Source: Rodentibacter caecimuris
Lineage (GTDB): Bacteria; Pseudomonadota; Gammaproteobacteria; Enterobacterales; Pasteurellaceae
Reading direction: 5' to 3'
Assembly (NCBI RefSeq): GCF_001019715.1
Contig: NZ_BBXJ01000001.1
Location: 124,001 to 188,000, forward strand
DNA: 64,000 bases
Part shown: positions 56,783 through 64,000 of the stretch, in pieces
How the letters are laid out: each line of letters starts with the position of its first letter
Position numbering within the stretch: the stretch's first letter is position 1
Position numbers and translations under genes: made by a program
Notes under the pieces: generated by a model
Databases searched by the model: none
What the model saw: only the letters and a program-made list of their open reading frames with translations
Told to the model about the DNA's origin: nothing

Positions 56783-57298
56783 TCATCTCGTACACGCACT
56801 GGCGGACTGATTAGGTTTCAACTTTAAACTCCCCACATTAAAAAAGGAAAATAATGTGCTCTCATCACCTGCTTGTAATAAAAAACAGTTGGAATCTATC
56901 GTATTGCGTATGCCATTAAAACGAGCCATTTCCGTAGGATAAATTTTGGGGCTAATAATCATCGTTTTCTGATCGAAATATGGATAGTAAAAATGCGCAT
57001 AAACCTCTTTTGGACAGCTTGTCGGAGCAAAACAATCGCAGCGTTTGTCATTTTTGACCTGAGCCGTCATACACCATTGCTTTGTCGTAGGATGACGATT
57101 TGCCAAAATAAACCAAATTTCAGAAGAATTTTCCGCCCGCCCCTGAATCTGTCGCAAAAATAAATAAAGGCGATGCTGCTCTTTTGCTAAAATTGTCTTG
57201 GGATTATCGGTTTGCCAGAGCGGGAGGCTGAAACTTAATGCAATACTGATAATTGCCAAACCAATTAATAATTCCACTAATGTTAAACCTTTGTGCAT
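56783..57298 (-). CDS. comN: ComN-type pseudopilin (PilE/FimT-like)
   Basis: A 171-residue minor pilin. The prepilin leader MHKG is followed by LTLVELLIGLAIISIALSFS: Gly at -1 and Glu at +5, the prepilin-peptidase site. I prefer ATG 57298, with TGAGGAAA upstream; the longer GTG start at 57319 has no signal-like sequence. It is first in comNOPQ-recC, behind a CRP-S site. In H. influenzae these genes are needed for DNA uptake. Confidence 0.8.
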   Translation of the reverse strand: MHKGLTLVELLIGLAIISIALSFSLPLWQTDNPKTILAKEQHRLYLFLRQIQGRAENSSEIWFILANRHPTTKQWCMTAQVKNDKRCDCFAPTSCPKEVYAHFYYPYFDQKTMIISPKIYPTEMARFNGIRNTIDSNCFLLQAGDESTLFSFFNVGSLKLKPNQSASACTR

Positions 57299-57364
57299 AA
57301 AAATTTTCCTCATTTTCACCGCACTTTAAGGTATTTTCTCATCGACACAACAACGCTGAATCAC

Positions 57365-57386
57365 TTTTTCGATCATGATCGCAAGA
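57365..57386 (-). promoter_or_regulatory. CRP-S (Sxy-dependent) site of comNOPQ
   Basis: On the minus strand TTGCGATCATGATCGAA spans 57369-57385. Competence (CRP-S) sites are TGCGA-N6-TCGCA in place of TGTGA-N6-TCACA; here the first half is perfect and the second TCGAA has one mismatch. It lies 67 bases before the comN start, a normal distance. Sxy/CRP control is established for this operon in H. influenzae and inferred here. Confidence 0.75.
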
Positions 57387-57497
57387 TTATGAAAAGGATA
57401 AGAAAAAAGTGCCATTTTATGATTTTCAGCTGGTTATTTTTACAAATGCCGCTATAATGGCACGCAAATTTTTGGTTCTTTAAAATCTGGTGAAATT

Positions 57498-58301
57498 ATG
57501 AATCCAATGTTGAATATCGCTATTCGCGCGGCACGAAGAGCGGGCAATGTCATTGCTAAAAATTATGAACGCCGTGATGATATCGAAACGTTACAAAAAG
57601 GTATCAATGACTACGTTACAAACATAGATAAAGCTGCGGAAGCAGAAATTATCGAAATTATCCGTAAATCTTATCCCGAACACACCGTTATCACTGAAGA
57701 GAGCGGTGCTATTGAAGGGAAGGACAGCGATGTTCAATGGATTGTCGATCCACTAGATGGCACTCGCAATTTCATGAACGGCTTACCACACTTTGCCGTA
57801 TCTATCGCTATCCGTGTAAAAAATCGTACGGAAGTAGGCGTGGTTTACGATCCTATCCGCAACGAATTATTTACTGCGGTACGCGGTGAAGGTGCAAAAT
57901 TAAATGACGTACGCTTACGTGTTGATGCAAAACGCGAACTTCAAGGCGCGATTGTTGCTACCGGTTTTCCATTCAAACAACCAAAACTTATGCCAACCCA
58001 GTTTGCAATGATGAATGCACTCATTGAAGATGCTGCGGATTTCCGTCGCACCGGATCTGCTGCCTTAGATTTATGCTATGTCGCATCAAACCGCGTTGAC
58101 GGCTATTTTGAAATGGGCATAAAAGCATGGGATTGTGCCGCAGGTGATTTAATTGTACGTGAAGCCGGTGGTTTGGTTTGTGATTTTGAAGCGGGCAATA
58201 GCTATTTACGTAGCGGGAATATTGTTGCGGCTCCACCTCGAGTACTAAAAGAAATGTTAAATAAAATTCGCCCTTACTTAGGCAGTAATTTTAAAAACTA
58301 A
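57498..58301 (+). CDS. suhB: SuhB, inositol-1-monophosphatase family
   Basis: A 267-residue member. The metal site TEESGAIEG, WIVDPLDGTRNF and the C-terminal AWDCAAGDLIVREAGG are typical. Beside the phosphatase activity, SuhB in E. coli takes part in rRNA antitermination. It is divergent from comN, as HI0937 is to HI0938. The start ATG 57498 has no strong SD but fits the family N-terminus. Confidence 0.93.
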   Translation: MNPMLNIAIRAARRAGNVIAKNYERRDDIETLQKGINDYVTNIDKAAEAEIIEIIRKSYPEHTVITEESGAIEGKDSDVQWIVDPLDGTRNFMNGLPHFAVSIAIRVKNRTEVGVVYDPIRNELFTAVRGEGAKLNDVRLRVDAKRELQGAIVATGFPFKQPKLMPTQFAMMNALIEDAADFRRTGSAALDLCYVASNRVDGYFEMGIKAWDCAAGDLIVREAGGLVCDFEAGNSYLRSGNIVAAPPRVLKEMLNKIRPYLGSNFKN

Positions 58302-58314
58302 AAAACATTAAAAA

Positions 58315-58359
58315 AACTAACCGCACTTTTTGCATAACAAAAGGTGCGGTTAGTTTTTT
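58315..58359 (+). terminator. Hairpin terminator after suhB
   Basis: AACTAACCGCAC (58315-58326) and GTGCGGTTAGTT (58344-58355) form a perfect 12-bp stem followed by Ts. The first arm is a full uptake signal, the second a one-base variant (AGGTGCGGT). Confidence 0.87.
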
Positions 58360-58432
58360 CGTTTGCTCCCTATAAAATAGATATATCTTTATTTCAAACA
58401 ATCAAATTTATAGTTTTGGCAAATCAAATTTT

Positions 58433-58474
58433 TTGATTTTTATCAAAAAACGTCACCTTTTTATCAGTGATAAT
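58433..58474 (+). promoter_or_regulatory. FNR-dependent promoter of the triheme peroxidase
   Basis: TTGAT-TTTT-ATCAA (58433-58446) is a perfect FNR box. GATAAT at 58469-58474 is a good -10, predicting a start near 58481, which places the FNR centre at -41.5, the class II activator position. No -35 is needed. Anaerobic induction is inferred. Confidence 0.78.
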
Positions 58475-58508
58475 TAGTGGAATTTATTTATCTCTACCGG
58501 AGGATTAT

Positions 58509-59897
58509 ATGAAAAAGTGGGTACTTGGCGCTGGTGCCTTAAGTGTTATTGGTTATTTAGGTGTGGTGGGTTATCTTCATCAATTTGATAAAGGGCAAGC
58601 CACAAAATTATTAGTGGAAAATCACTATTCCGGCGACCAACAAAAAGTCGCAGAAACCCTGCTCAACAATGGATGTCAATATTGCCATAGCCCAAATGCC
58701 GATCTCCCGTTCTATTCAGCACTACCTGTTATAAGCAATAAAATGCAAAGTGATATTGAACTGGGGCTTCGCGCATTCCGTATGGATCGTTTACTTGAAG
58801 GTGCAAAAGATCCAAGCAAATTATCACAAGCAGATTTAGCAAAATTGCAGCGCGTGATTGAAAATAATGAAATGCCATTACCTGAATTCACCCATTTGCA
58901 CTGGGGCTCTAAACCTGATGATCAAGAAAAAGCATTTTTACTCAATTGGATTCGTGAAAAACGCCAAATGTTATTACCGCAAGGAACGCCTAATGCTGAT
59001 GTAAATCGTCTCGTCCAGCCAATTCCGGATAGTATCCCGACAGATGCCGCAAAAGTTGCTCTCGGTCATAGTATTTTCTTTGACGGACGTTTATCGGGCG
59101 ATGGAAGTATTCAATGCCACACGTGTCACCAATTGGATAAAGGTGGTGTCGATCGTCTTGCCACCTCAACCGGTATTGACGGAAAAAAAGGCCCGATTAA
59201 TGCACCAACAGTGTTTAATGCCGCCTTCAACTTTGTTCAATTCTGGGATGGTCGTGCAGCGGATTTAGCCGATCAAGCGAAAGGCCCTCCAACAAATCCT
59301 CTTGAGATGGGATCGAATTCTTGGGATGAAATCGTCGCACGATTTGAAACGGATGAAGATTTCAAGAAAAGCTTTTTAAAAGAATACCCGCAAATCACAA
59401 AAGAAACGCTGACTCACGCTATCGGAGAGTATGAAAAAACTTTGATCACCCCAAATAGTGATTTCGATCGTTATCTAAAAGGTGAACAAACTGCATTAAA
59501 TGCACAACAACTTCGTGGTTATGAGTTGTTTAAACAACATAAATGCGATACCTGCCATACCGGTGTTTCCCTAGGCGGACAATCCTATGAATATATGGGA
59601 CTTTATGGCGATTACTTTAAAGATCGCGGTACGCCTTTAACAGAAGCTGATGAAGGTCGTTTTGCCCAAACAAAAGACCCTTACGATATGCATCGTTTTA
59701 AAGTACCAACACTACGCAATGTTGCTCTAACCGCCCCTTATTTCCATGATGCTTCGGCAGCTGATCTTAAGGAAGCCGTTCGGGTTATGCTAAAATATCA
59801 AAGCAATGTTCAGCAACCAAAACAGCAAGATATTGATGATATCTCCTCATTCTTGGAAAGTTTAACCGGAGAATTCAACGGTGAGAAACTAAAATAG
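58509..59897 (+). CDS. Triheme cytochrome c peroxidase / quinol peroxidase-like
   Basis: A 462-residue membrane-anchored protein with an N-terminal helix (about 4-22) and three CxxCH haem sites: C56-H60, C203-H207 and C346-H350. The latter two belong to the diheme peroxidase (CcpA/MauG) core; the first is an added domain. The same plan is found in E. coli YhjA and in the quinol peroxidase (QPO) of Aggregatibacter actinomycetemcomitans, which reduces hydrogen peroxide with quinol. I start at ATG 58509 with GGAGG upstream. A perfect FNR box drives it. QPO or YhjA function is inferred. Confidence 0.86.
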   Translation: MKKWVLGAGALSVIGYLGVVGYLHQFDKGQATKLLVENHYSGDQQKVAETLLNNGCQYCHSPNADLPFYSALPVISNKMQSDIELGLRAFRMDRLLEGAKDPSKLSQADLAKLQRVIENNEMPLPEFTHLHWGSKPDDQEKAFLLNWIREKRQMLLPQGTPNADVNRLVQPIPDSIPTDAAKVALGHSIFFDGRLSGDGSIQCHTCHQLDKGGVDRLATSTGIDGKKGPINAPTVFNAAFNFVQFWDGRAADLADQAKGPPTNPLEMGSNSWDEIVARFETDEDFKKSFLKEYPQITKETLTHAIGEYEKTLITPNSDFDRYLKGEQTALNAQQLRGYELFKQHKCDTCHTGVSLGGQSYEYMGLYGDYFKDRGTPLTEADEGRFAQTKDPYDMHRFKVPTLRNVALTAPYFHDASAADLKEAVRVMLKYQSNVQQPKQQDIDDISSFLESLTGEFNGEKLK

Positions 59898-59910
59898 TTT
59901 TATAACTTGA

Positions 59911-59937
59911 AATGGCCGCAAATGCGGTCATTTTTTT
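59911..59937 (+). terminator. Terminator after the peroxidase
   Basis: AATGGCCGCA and TGCGGTCATT (one G-U pair, two-base loop) followed by seven Ts. It looks like a decayed uptake-signal hairpin. Confidence 0.75.
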
Positions 59938-59945
59938 ATCTATTT

Positions 59946-60731
59946 TTATTCAGGGAAAATTTCCTCCAGAATCAAAGCTAATCCATCTTCATTATTTGTT
60001 GCAGTGACACGCTTGGCGACCTGTTTGATCTCTTCAGGGGCATTGCCCATTGCCACGCCTAAACCGACATTTTCCAGCATATCAAGATCATTAAAGTTAT
60101 CGCCAAAGGCAATAGCCTCTTCTTCCTTCACGTTGAAATAACTTTCTAAAAAGCGTACGGCATTGCCTTTTGTCGCTGATTTTTCCATAACTTCCAAGAA
60201 ATTTGGGTGGGAACGACAAATACTCAAATATGGAAACTCGGTTTTTAAACGATTTTCAACGTCAACGATTTCATCCTCTTCACCGATAATTTGAATTTTA
60301 TGCGGTGAATAGCGCGTATTTTCATCGTAAGGATCAATTTGAATTTTTGTTACACTCTTCTCAAAAGCAACCCATTTATTATTTACATCACGAGCCACAC
60401 AATCATTATGTGTGTAGTAATTCACCCCTAATGTAGGATACTCTGACAAAACACGGTTAATTTTTTGAATATCTTCCGTTGAAATATTGACGGAATAGAG
60501 AGCATTAAACTGGCGATCTAAAATCAACGCACCGCTAAATGCCACAATGACATTGTAATGTTCAATTTGCTTGGCATAAGGCAAAATACCAAGAGGTGAA
60601 CGGGCTGAAATAGGTACAAAAGGAATACCATTTCGGGTAATACGCTGAATGACAGCTAAGGTTCTTGGGGAAATTTTATGATCTGAGGTTAGTAGCGTTC
60701 CATCAAAATCACTGAATACGGCTTTATACAT
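59946..60731 (-). CDS. Cof-type HAD phosphatase
   Basis: A 261-residue haloacid-dehalogenase hydrolase of the Cof/YbiV subfamily. The nucleophile motif FSDFDGTLL is at residues 6-14, a cap domain of type C2b spans about 85-185, and GDNFNDLDMLENVG is motif IV. Substrates in the family are sugar phosphates, nucleotides or cofactor phosphates; none can be assigned. It stands alone, upstream ybeY being 55 bases away. Confidence 0.85.
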   Translation of the reverse strand: MYKAVFSDFDGTLLTSDHKISPRTLAVIQRITRNGIPFVPISARSPLGILPYAKQIEHYNVIVAFSGALILDRQFNALYSVNISTEDIQKINRVLSEYPTLGVNYYTHNDCVARDVNNKWVAFEKSVTKIQIDPYDENTRYSPHKIQIIGEEDEIVDVENRLKTEFPYLSICRSHPNFLEVMEKSATKGNAVRFLESYFNVKEEEAIAFGDNFNDLDMLENVGLGVAMGNAPEEIKQVAKRVTATNNEDGLALILEEIFPE

Positions 60732-60786
60732 TGTTACTCCAAATTACCGGCAACGGGATTTCTACTAAAAAGTAAAACTACCGTTG

Positions 60787-61254
60787 CTATTCTTTTTCCA
60801 ATAAATAAGGATCGGCAAAACCTAAATTTTGCATAATCTGTGTTTCTAGGCTTTCCATTTCTTCGGCTTCTTCATCTTCAATATGATCATAGCCCAATAA
60901 ATGCAAACTGCCGTGCACCACCATATGTGCCCAATGTGCCATAAGTGGTTTTTCTTGTTCTATGGCTTCACTCTCCACCACTTGGCAACAAATAACCAAA
61001 TCGCCCAATAAAGGAAGCTCAACTTCATCGGGACAATCAAAGGGAAAAGAAAGTACGTTTGTCGGGCGATCTTTCCCACGATAAGTGAGATTGAGTTCGT
61101 GACTTTCCGCCTCATCCACAATACGCACCGTCATTTCCACATTATCACTTTCCGGTTGCACCGCCGCTGTTGCCCATTGTGTAATTTGACTTTCCGTTGG
61201 TAAACCTTGTGTATTTTCAGTGGCGATCTGTAAATCAATTAATATATTTCCCAT
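60787..61254 (-). CDS. ybeY: YbeY, endoribonuclease for rRNA maturation
   Basis: A 155-residue metallo-RNase. The zinc site [15 protein letters not shown] (H-x5... three histidines, [11 protein letters not shown]) and PTNVLSFPF are diagnostic. It trims the 3' end of 16S rRNA and takes part in ribosome quality control. It overlaps no gene but starts one base after ybeZ stops. Confidence 0.95.
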   Translation of the reverse strand: MGNILIDLQIATENTQGLPTESQITQWATAAVQPESDNVEMTVRIVDEAESHELNLTYRGKDRPTNVLSFPFDCPDEVELPLLGDLVICCQVVESEAIEQEKPLMAHWAHMVVHGSLHLLGYDHIEDEEAEEMESLETQIMQNLGFADPYLLEKE

Positions 61255-61255
61255 A

Positions 61256-62338
61256 CTATCCTGCTAAATTCTCTGTGAAAACCGACCGCTCTTTTTCCCG
61301 CTCTACTTTACGTTGTTCGGCTAACGCTTTGCGGCGGGCTTCATCTTTTATTTCCCATGCCTCATAGGCTTGTACTACTTTTGCCACGACCGGATGACGC
61401 ACGATGTCTTTACTATCAAAATAATTGAAACTCAACTCAGGGACGTTTTCCAATACCTCAATAGCATGACGCAAGCCTGATTTCGTGCTACGAGGTAAAT
61501 CGATTTGAGTAATATCGCCGGTAATCACCGCCTTAGAATTAAAGCCGATACGGGTAAGGAACATTTTCATCTGCTCAACGGTCGTATTTTGACTTTCATC
61601 TAAAATAATGAAACTGTCATTGAGTGTTCGCCCACGCATATAGGCTAAAGGGGCGATTTCAATCACATTACGCTCCATCAATTTTTGCACACGTTCAAAC
61701 CCTAACATTTCAAACAGGGCATCATAAAGCGGCCGTAAATAAGGCTCTATTTTTTGCCCTAAATCGCCCGGTAAAAAGCCTAATTTTTCACCCGCCTCTA
61801 CCGCCGGGCGGGTTAATAACACACGGCGGATTTCTTGTCTTTCCAAGGCTTCTACCGCAGCCGCAACCGCTAAAAAGGTTTTCCCCGTACCTGCCGGCCC
61901 GATACCGAAACTAATATCGTGGGTTAAAATATTATGTAAATATTGAATTTGATTTTCACCGCGCGGCTTAATCATCCCTCGTTTAGTTTTAATTGTGGTG
62001 CTGTAAACCTTGCTTTCTGTACGATTGAGATCCGCCTGAGAAAGCATTCGGCTTTCTTGTAATGCAATATGTACGTCTTCTAAATCTAATTCTGTAACTT
62101 TACCTTTAATAGGTGCGGTTTCCAGATATAAATCTTGAATTAATTTAGCCGCACTTTGTACAAGTTTTTCGTGGTGAGGTTTAGGGCTTTCTTCATTTGA
62201 TTTGATGGTAAACGTGAAGTTATTTCGAGAAATATTGAGATTAAATTCTGTTTCAATCAACTTAAGATGATCGTCAAATGCACCGCAAAGTGATTGAAGA
62301 CGTGTATTGTCTTGGGGTTCGAGAGTGAATGTTGTCAT
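61256..62338 (-). CDS. ybeZ: YbeZ (PhoH-like ATPase)
   Basis: A 360-residue PhoH-family P-loop ATPase. Walker A is [14 protein letters not shown], Walker [10 protein letters not shown], and the PhoH core covers about residues 120-330; a small N-terminal KH-like region precedes it. It pairs with YbeY in ribosome-linked RNA metabolism. First of the ybeZ-ybeY pair. The charged C-terminal tail (about 335-360) is family-typical. Confidence 0.93.
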   Translation of the reverse strand: MTTFTLEPQDNTRLQSLCGAFDDHLKLIETEFNLNISRNNFTFTIKSNEESPKPHHEKLVQSAAKLIQDLYLETAPIKGKVTELDLEDVHIALQESRMLSQADLNRTESKVYSTTIKTKRGMIKPRGENQIQYLHNILTHDISFGIGPAGTGKTFLAVAAAVEALERQEIRRVLLTRPAVEAGEKLGFLPGDLGQKIEPYLRPLYDALFEMLGFERVQKLMERNVIEIAPLAYMRGRTLNDSFIILDESQNTTVEQMKMFLTRIGFNSKAVITGDITQIDLPRSTKSGLRHAIEVLENVPELSFNYFDSKDIVRHPVVAKVVQAYEAWEIKDEARRKALAEQRKVEREKERSVFTENLAG

Positions 62339-62395
62339 TAAGATTGCTTATGGTTAATTTTTATTTAGTTGGAGATTATTTTAATCAATTATTGG

Positions 62396-62423
62396 AAAGT
62401 GCGGTCAAAATTAACCGCACTTT
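62396..62423. terminator. Uptake-signal hairpin after gshAB
   Basis: AAAGTGCGGT and ACCGCACTTT form a 10-bp stem with an 8-base loop, directly after the gshAB stop on the minus strand, with a T-run on that strand's far side being short. Termination is probable. Confidence 0.78.
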
Positions 62424-62433
62424 TTAACAACGT

Positions 62434-64000
62434 TTAACGCACTTTCAGTTCCGGAAATAACATTTCCAGCACATTCAAAGTGACACGACGGGATTTGCCG
62501 GCATAAGGGAAAATATGCATCATCATCATCGGATTGAAGTTTGCTTCAATCACACCCCATGATTGCAAATTATTTTCCGCCGGTTTGGTTAGATCAGGAA
62601 TAATCAAATCCACACCGCAAACGGCAGCGCCCATCGCTTTGGCAATCCCAACCGCAAGTTGTTTATAACTTTCATGCATTTGTTCCGTCATATCGATAGA
62701 ATCGCCGCCGGTACTAATATTTGAATTAGCCCGTAACTGCACAATAAGATCCCTTGGCGGAATAGAATCGACCGTCCATCCTTGCTCTTTTAATTGAAGT
62801 TTCTCAATATCACCCAAAGCAATTTTTTTCAATGGGGTACGGCTGCCGTCGCCACGTAAAGGATGATCGTTTTTCATTTCGACCAATTCTTTCACAGTAT
62901 GTTCGCCATCACCGACGACATTCGCCGGTACTCGTAATAATACCGCCAAGGTTTGCCCGCCCAGTACAAAGAAACGATATTCGGTACCGACTAAATAATC
63001 TTCTATCATAATTTCGTTATCTTCACGGAAAGCAATTTCTACCGCTTTGGCAAAATCATCGCGGTTTTGTACACCTTGTTGGAAAATCGTAATTCCCAGA
63101 CCAAAATTCGTAGATTTCGGTTTAATCACCACTGCACGGTTCTCAAAAAGTGGGAAACTTTCAACCGCACTTTTCACATCCGTAAATTCAACACTTTGCG
63201 GCACATTAAAACCGGCTTTTGCCAACACTTTTTTGGTAACCACTTTATTTTCCATAATTAATGGCGAAATATAGCGATCATGTGAAGTCATATTGCCATT
63301 TTTCACATATTCAAGATGATCACCGTATTGCAAACTGAGGAATTGATCACGCTCGTCTAAAATCTCGAGCTTCAGCCCTTTTTGAATTGCATCAAACATT
63401 AATGCCTGTGTCGAAAGTTCCATATTGTCAAAACCAGATAAGGCATAGAAACGTTCGAACACATTTTTCTTATTGCCTTTCGCAATATCCGCCCCTAATT
63501 TCTGATAGCCCCCGAATTGATCAATAGCGACGACAACGTTGGCACAGAGCGTGTCACGCGGATTCGCAAATTGTGCAAATTTTTCTTTTGCGATAGCTTT
63601 AATTTCATCACCGGCTTGAAGTGCTTCAAGCATATTCAGCATTTGAAGTAATACTAACTCCCCTTCGACAGCGTAAGCCGTTGGTGATAAAGGATCTTCC
63701 CAAGACACTTCGGCAAGACGGGTTTTGCCTAATTCGATGTCACCTTGATCAGCCGTATGATCCAACCATGCCATCAATAAAATGAAATAATGGATGAATT
63801 TCGCATCTTCCAATGTAATGCCATACGGTGCAAAAGGATTGAGATCAAAGAGTCGGAACTCAAGATATTGGATACCCGTTTTGAGTAAGTCACGGGCTTT
63901 TGCCGCACCACGCAAACGCACATTAGAATAGAATTCTTTTTCTGCAATCAACTTGCCGCTATTTACCCAATGCTCAAGGCTGTCAACGTAGGACTGTAAA
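62434..64000 (-). CDS. gshAB: GshAB (GshF), bifunctional glutathione synthase, N-terminus beyond the window
   Basis: The frame is open through the right edge, so about 522 C-terminal residues are present of a normal 750 or so. The visible N-terminal part is the end of the gamma-glutamylcysteine ligase domain (GIQYLEFRLFDLNPFAPYGI). An ATP-grasp glutathione synthetase domain follows from about residue 250 here, with VVIKPKSTNFGLGITIFQ and GVIEANFNPMMMMH. It makes glutathione in one polypeptide, as in Pasteurella multocida. H. influenzae proper lacks it and imports glutathione, which argues against that species. Uptake signal at about 63165. Confidence 0.93.
   Translation of the reverse strand, partial: LQSYVDSLEHWVNSGKLIAEKEFYSNVRLRGAAKARDLLKTGIQYLEFRLFDLNPFAPYGITLEDAKFIHYFILLMAWLDHTADQGDIELGKTRLAEVSWEDPLSPTAYAVEGELVLLQMLNMLEALQAGDEIKAIAKEKFAQFANPRDTLCANVVVAIDQFGGYQKLGADIAKGNKKNVFERFYALSGFDNMELSTQALMFDAIQKGLKLEILDERDQFLSLQYGDHLEYVKNGNMTSHDRYISPLIMENKVVTKKVLAKAGFNVPQSVEFTDVKSAVESFPLFENRAVVIKPKSTNFGLGITIFQQGVQNRDDFAKAVEIAFREDNEIMIEDYLVGTEYRFFVLGGQTLAVLLRVPANVVGDGEHTVKELVEMKNDHPLRGDGSRTPLKKIALGDIEKLQLKEQGWTVDSIPPRDLIVQLRANSNISTGGDSIDMTEQMHESYKQLAVGIAKAMGAAVCGVDLIIPDLTKPAENNLQSWGVIEANFNPMMMMHIFPYAGKSRRVTLNVLEMLFPELKVR

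Overview
The window is ordinary chromosomal DNA from a Pasteurellaceae bacterium of the Haemophilus/Aggregatibacter type. The main evidence is about fifty exact copies of the 9-base Hin-type DNA uptake signal (AAGTGCGGT or its complement), which occur inside genes and as inverted pairs between genes. Gene content and order agree: a sap operon, nikKLMQO/nimR, comNOPQ-recC, queCDE, fabI next to rnb, and gshAB. GC content looks close to 40% by eye. I cannot name the species. I see no rRNA, tRNA, CRISPR array, prophage, complete insertion sequence or integrase.

Layout. 1-7.5 kb: ycjX (cut by the window edge), sapABCDF and a BASS-family transporter. 7.5-12 kb: sppA, a ydjA-type nitroreductase, metX with a MetJ-like operator, and sanA. 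12-17.8 kb: lysC, a Wzz-like membrane protein, purA, a DUF484 protein, and fbp behind a good CRP site. 17.8-22 kb: lptFG, with a decayed second copy of the lptG tail, divergent from pepA. 22-25.6 kb: nickel ECF transporter nikKLMQO and its divergent MerR regulator nimR. 25.6-33.5 kb: pntAB, yafD, an NhaP-type antiporter, a degraded propeller-like ORF next to an inverted repeat, and a zinc alcohol dehydrogenase. 33.6-37.1 kb: ywiC-like, Sel1 and LTA-synthase-like genes. 37.1-42.5 kb: ridA-like, zapG, degP/htrA behind a sigma-E-type promoter, gyrA and a 47-residue lipoprotein. 42.7-48.3 kb: a preQ1 riboswitch with queCDE, then nif3, fabI and rnb. 48.4-57.3 kb: one long minus-strand run, comNOPQ-recC-nrdR-ribD-degS-yfbR, headed by a CRP-S competence site. 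57.5-64 kb: suhB, a triheme peroxidase with a perfect FNR box, a Cof-type phosphatase, ybeZ-ybeY and gshAB (cut by the window edge).

Themes. Envelope and stress: sap, lptFG, sppA, degP and degS, where DegS is the family sensor that triggers the sigma-E response and degP carries a sigma-E-like promoter. Natural competence: uptake signals, pilin-like comNOPQ and recC. Carbon and oxygen control: CRP sites at fbp and pntAB, and FNR at the peroxidase. The most notable observations are the preQ1-I-type riboswitch with an extra hairpin inserted before its A-rich tail, tyrosine at GyrA codon 88 (a fluoroquinolone-resistance position), SapD and SapF ATPases that both lack the switch histidine, the tandem duplication of the lptG 3' end, and a 34-codon ORF coupled to the nikO stop codon.
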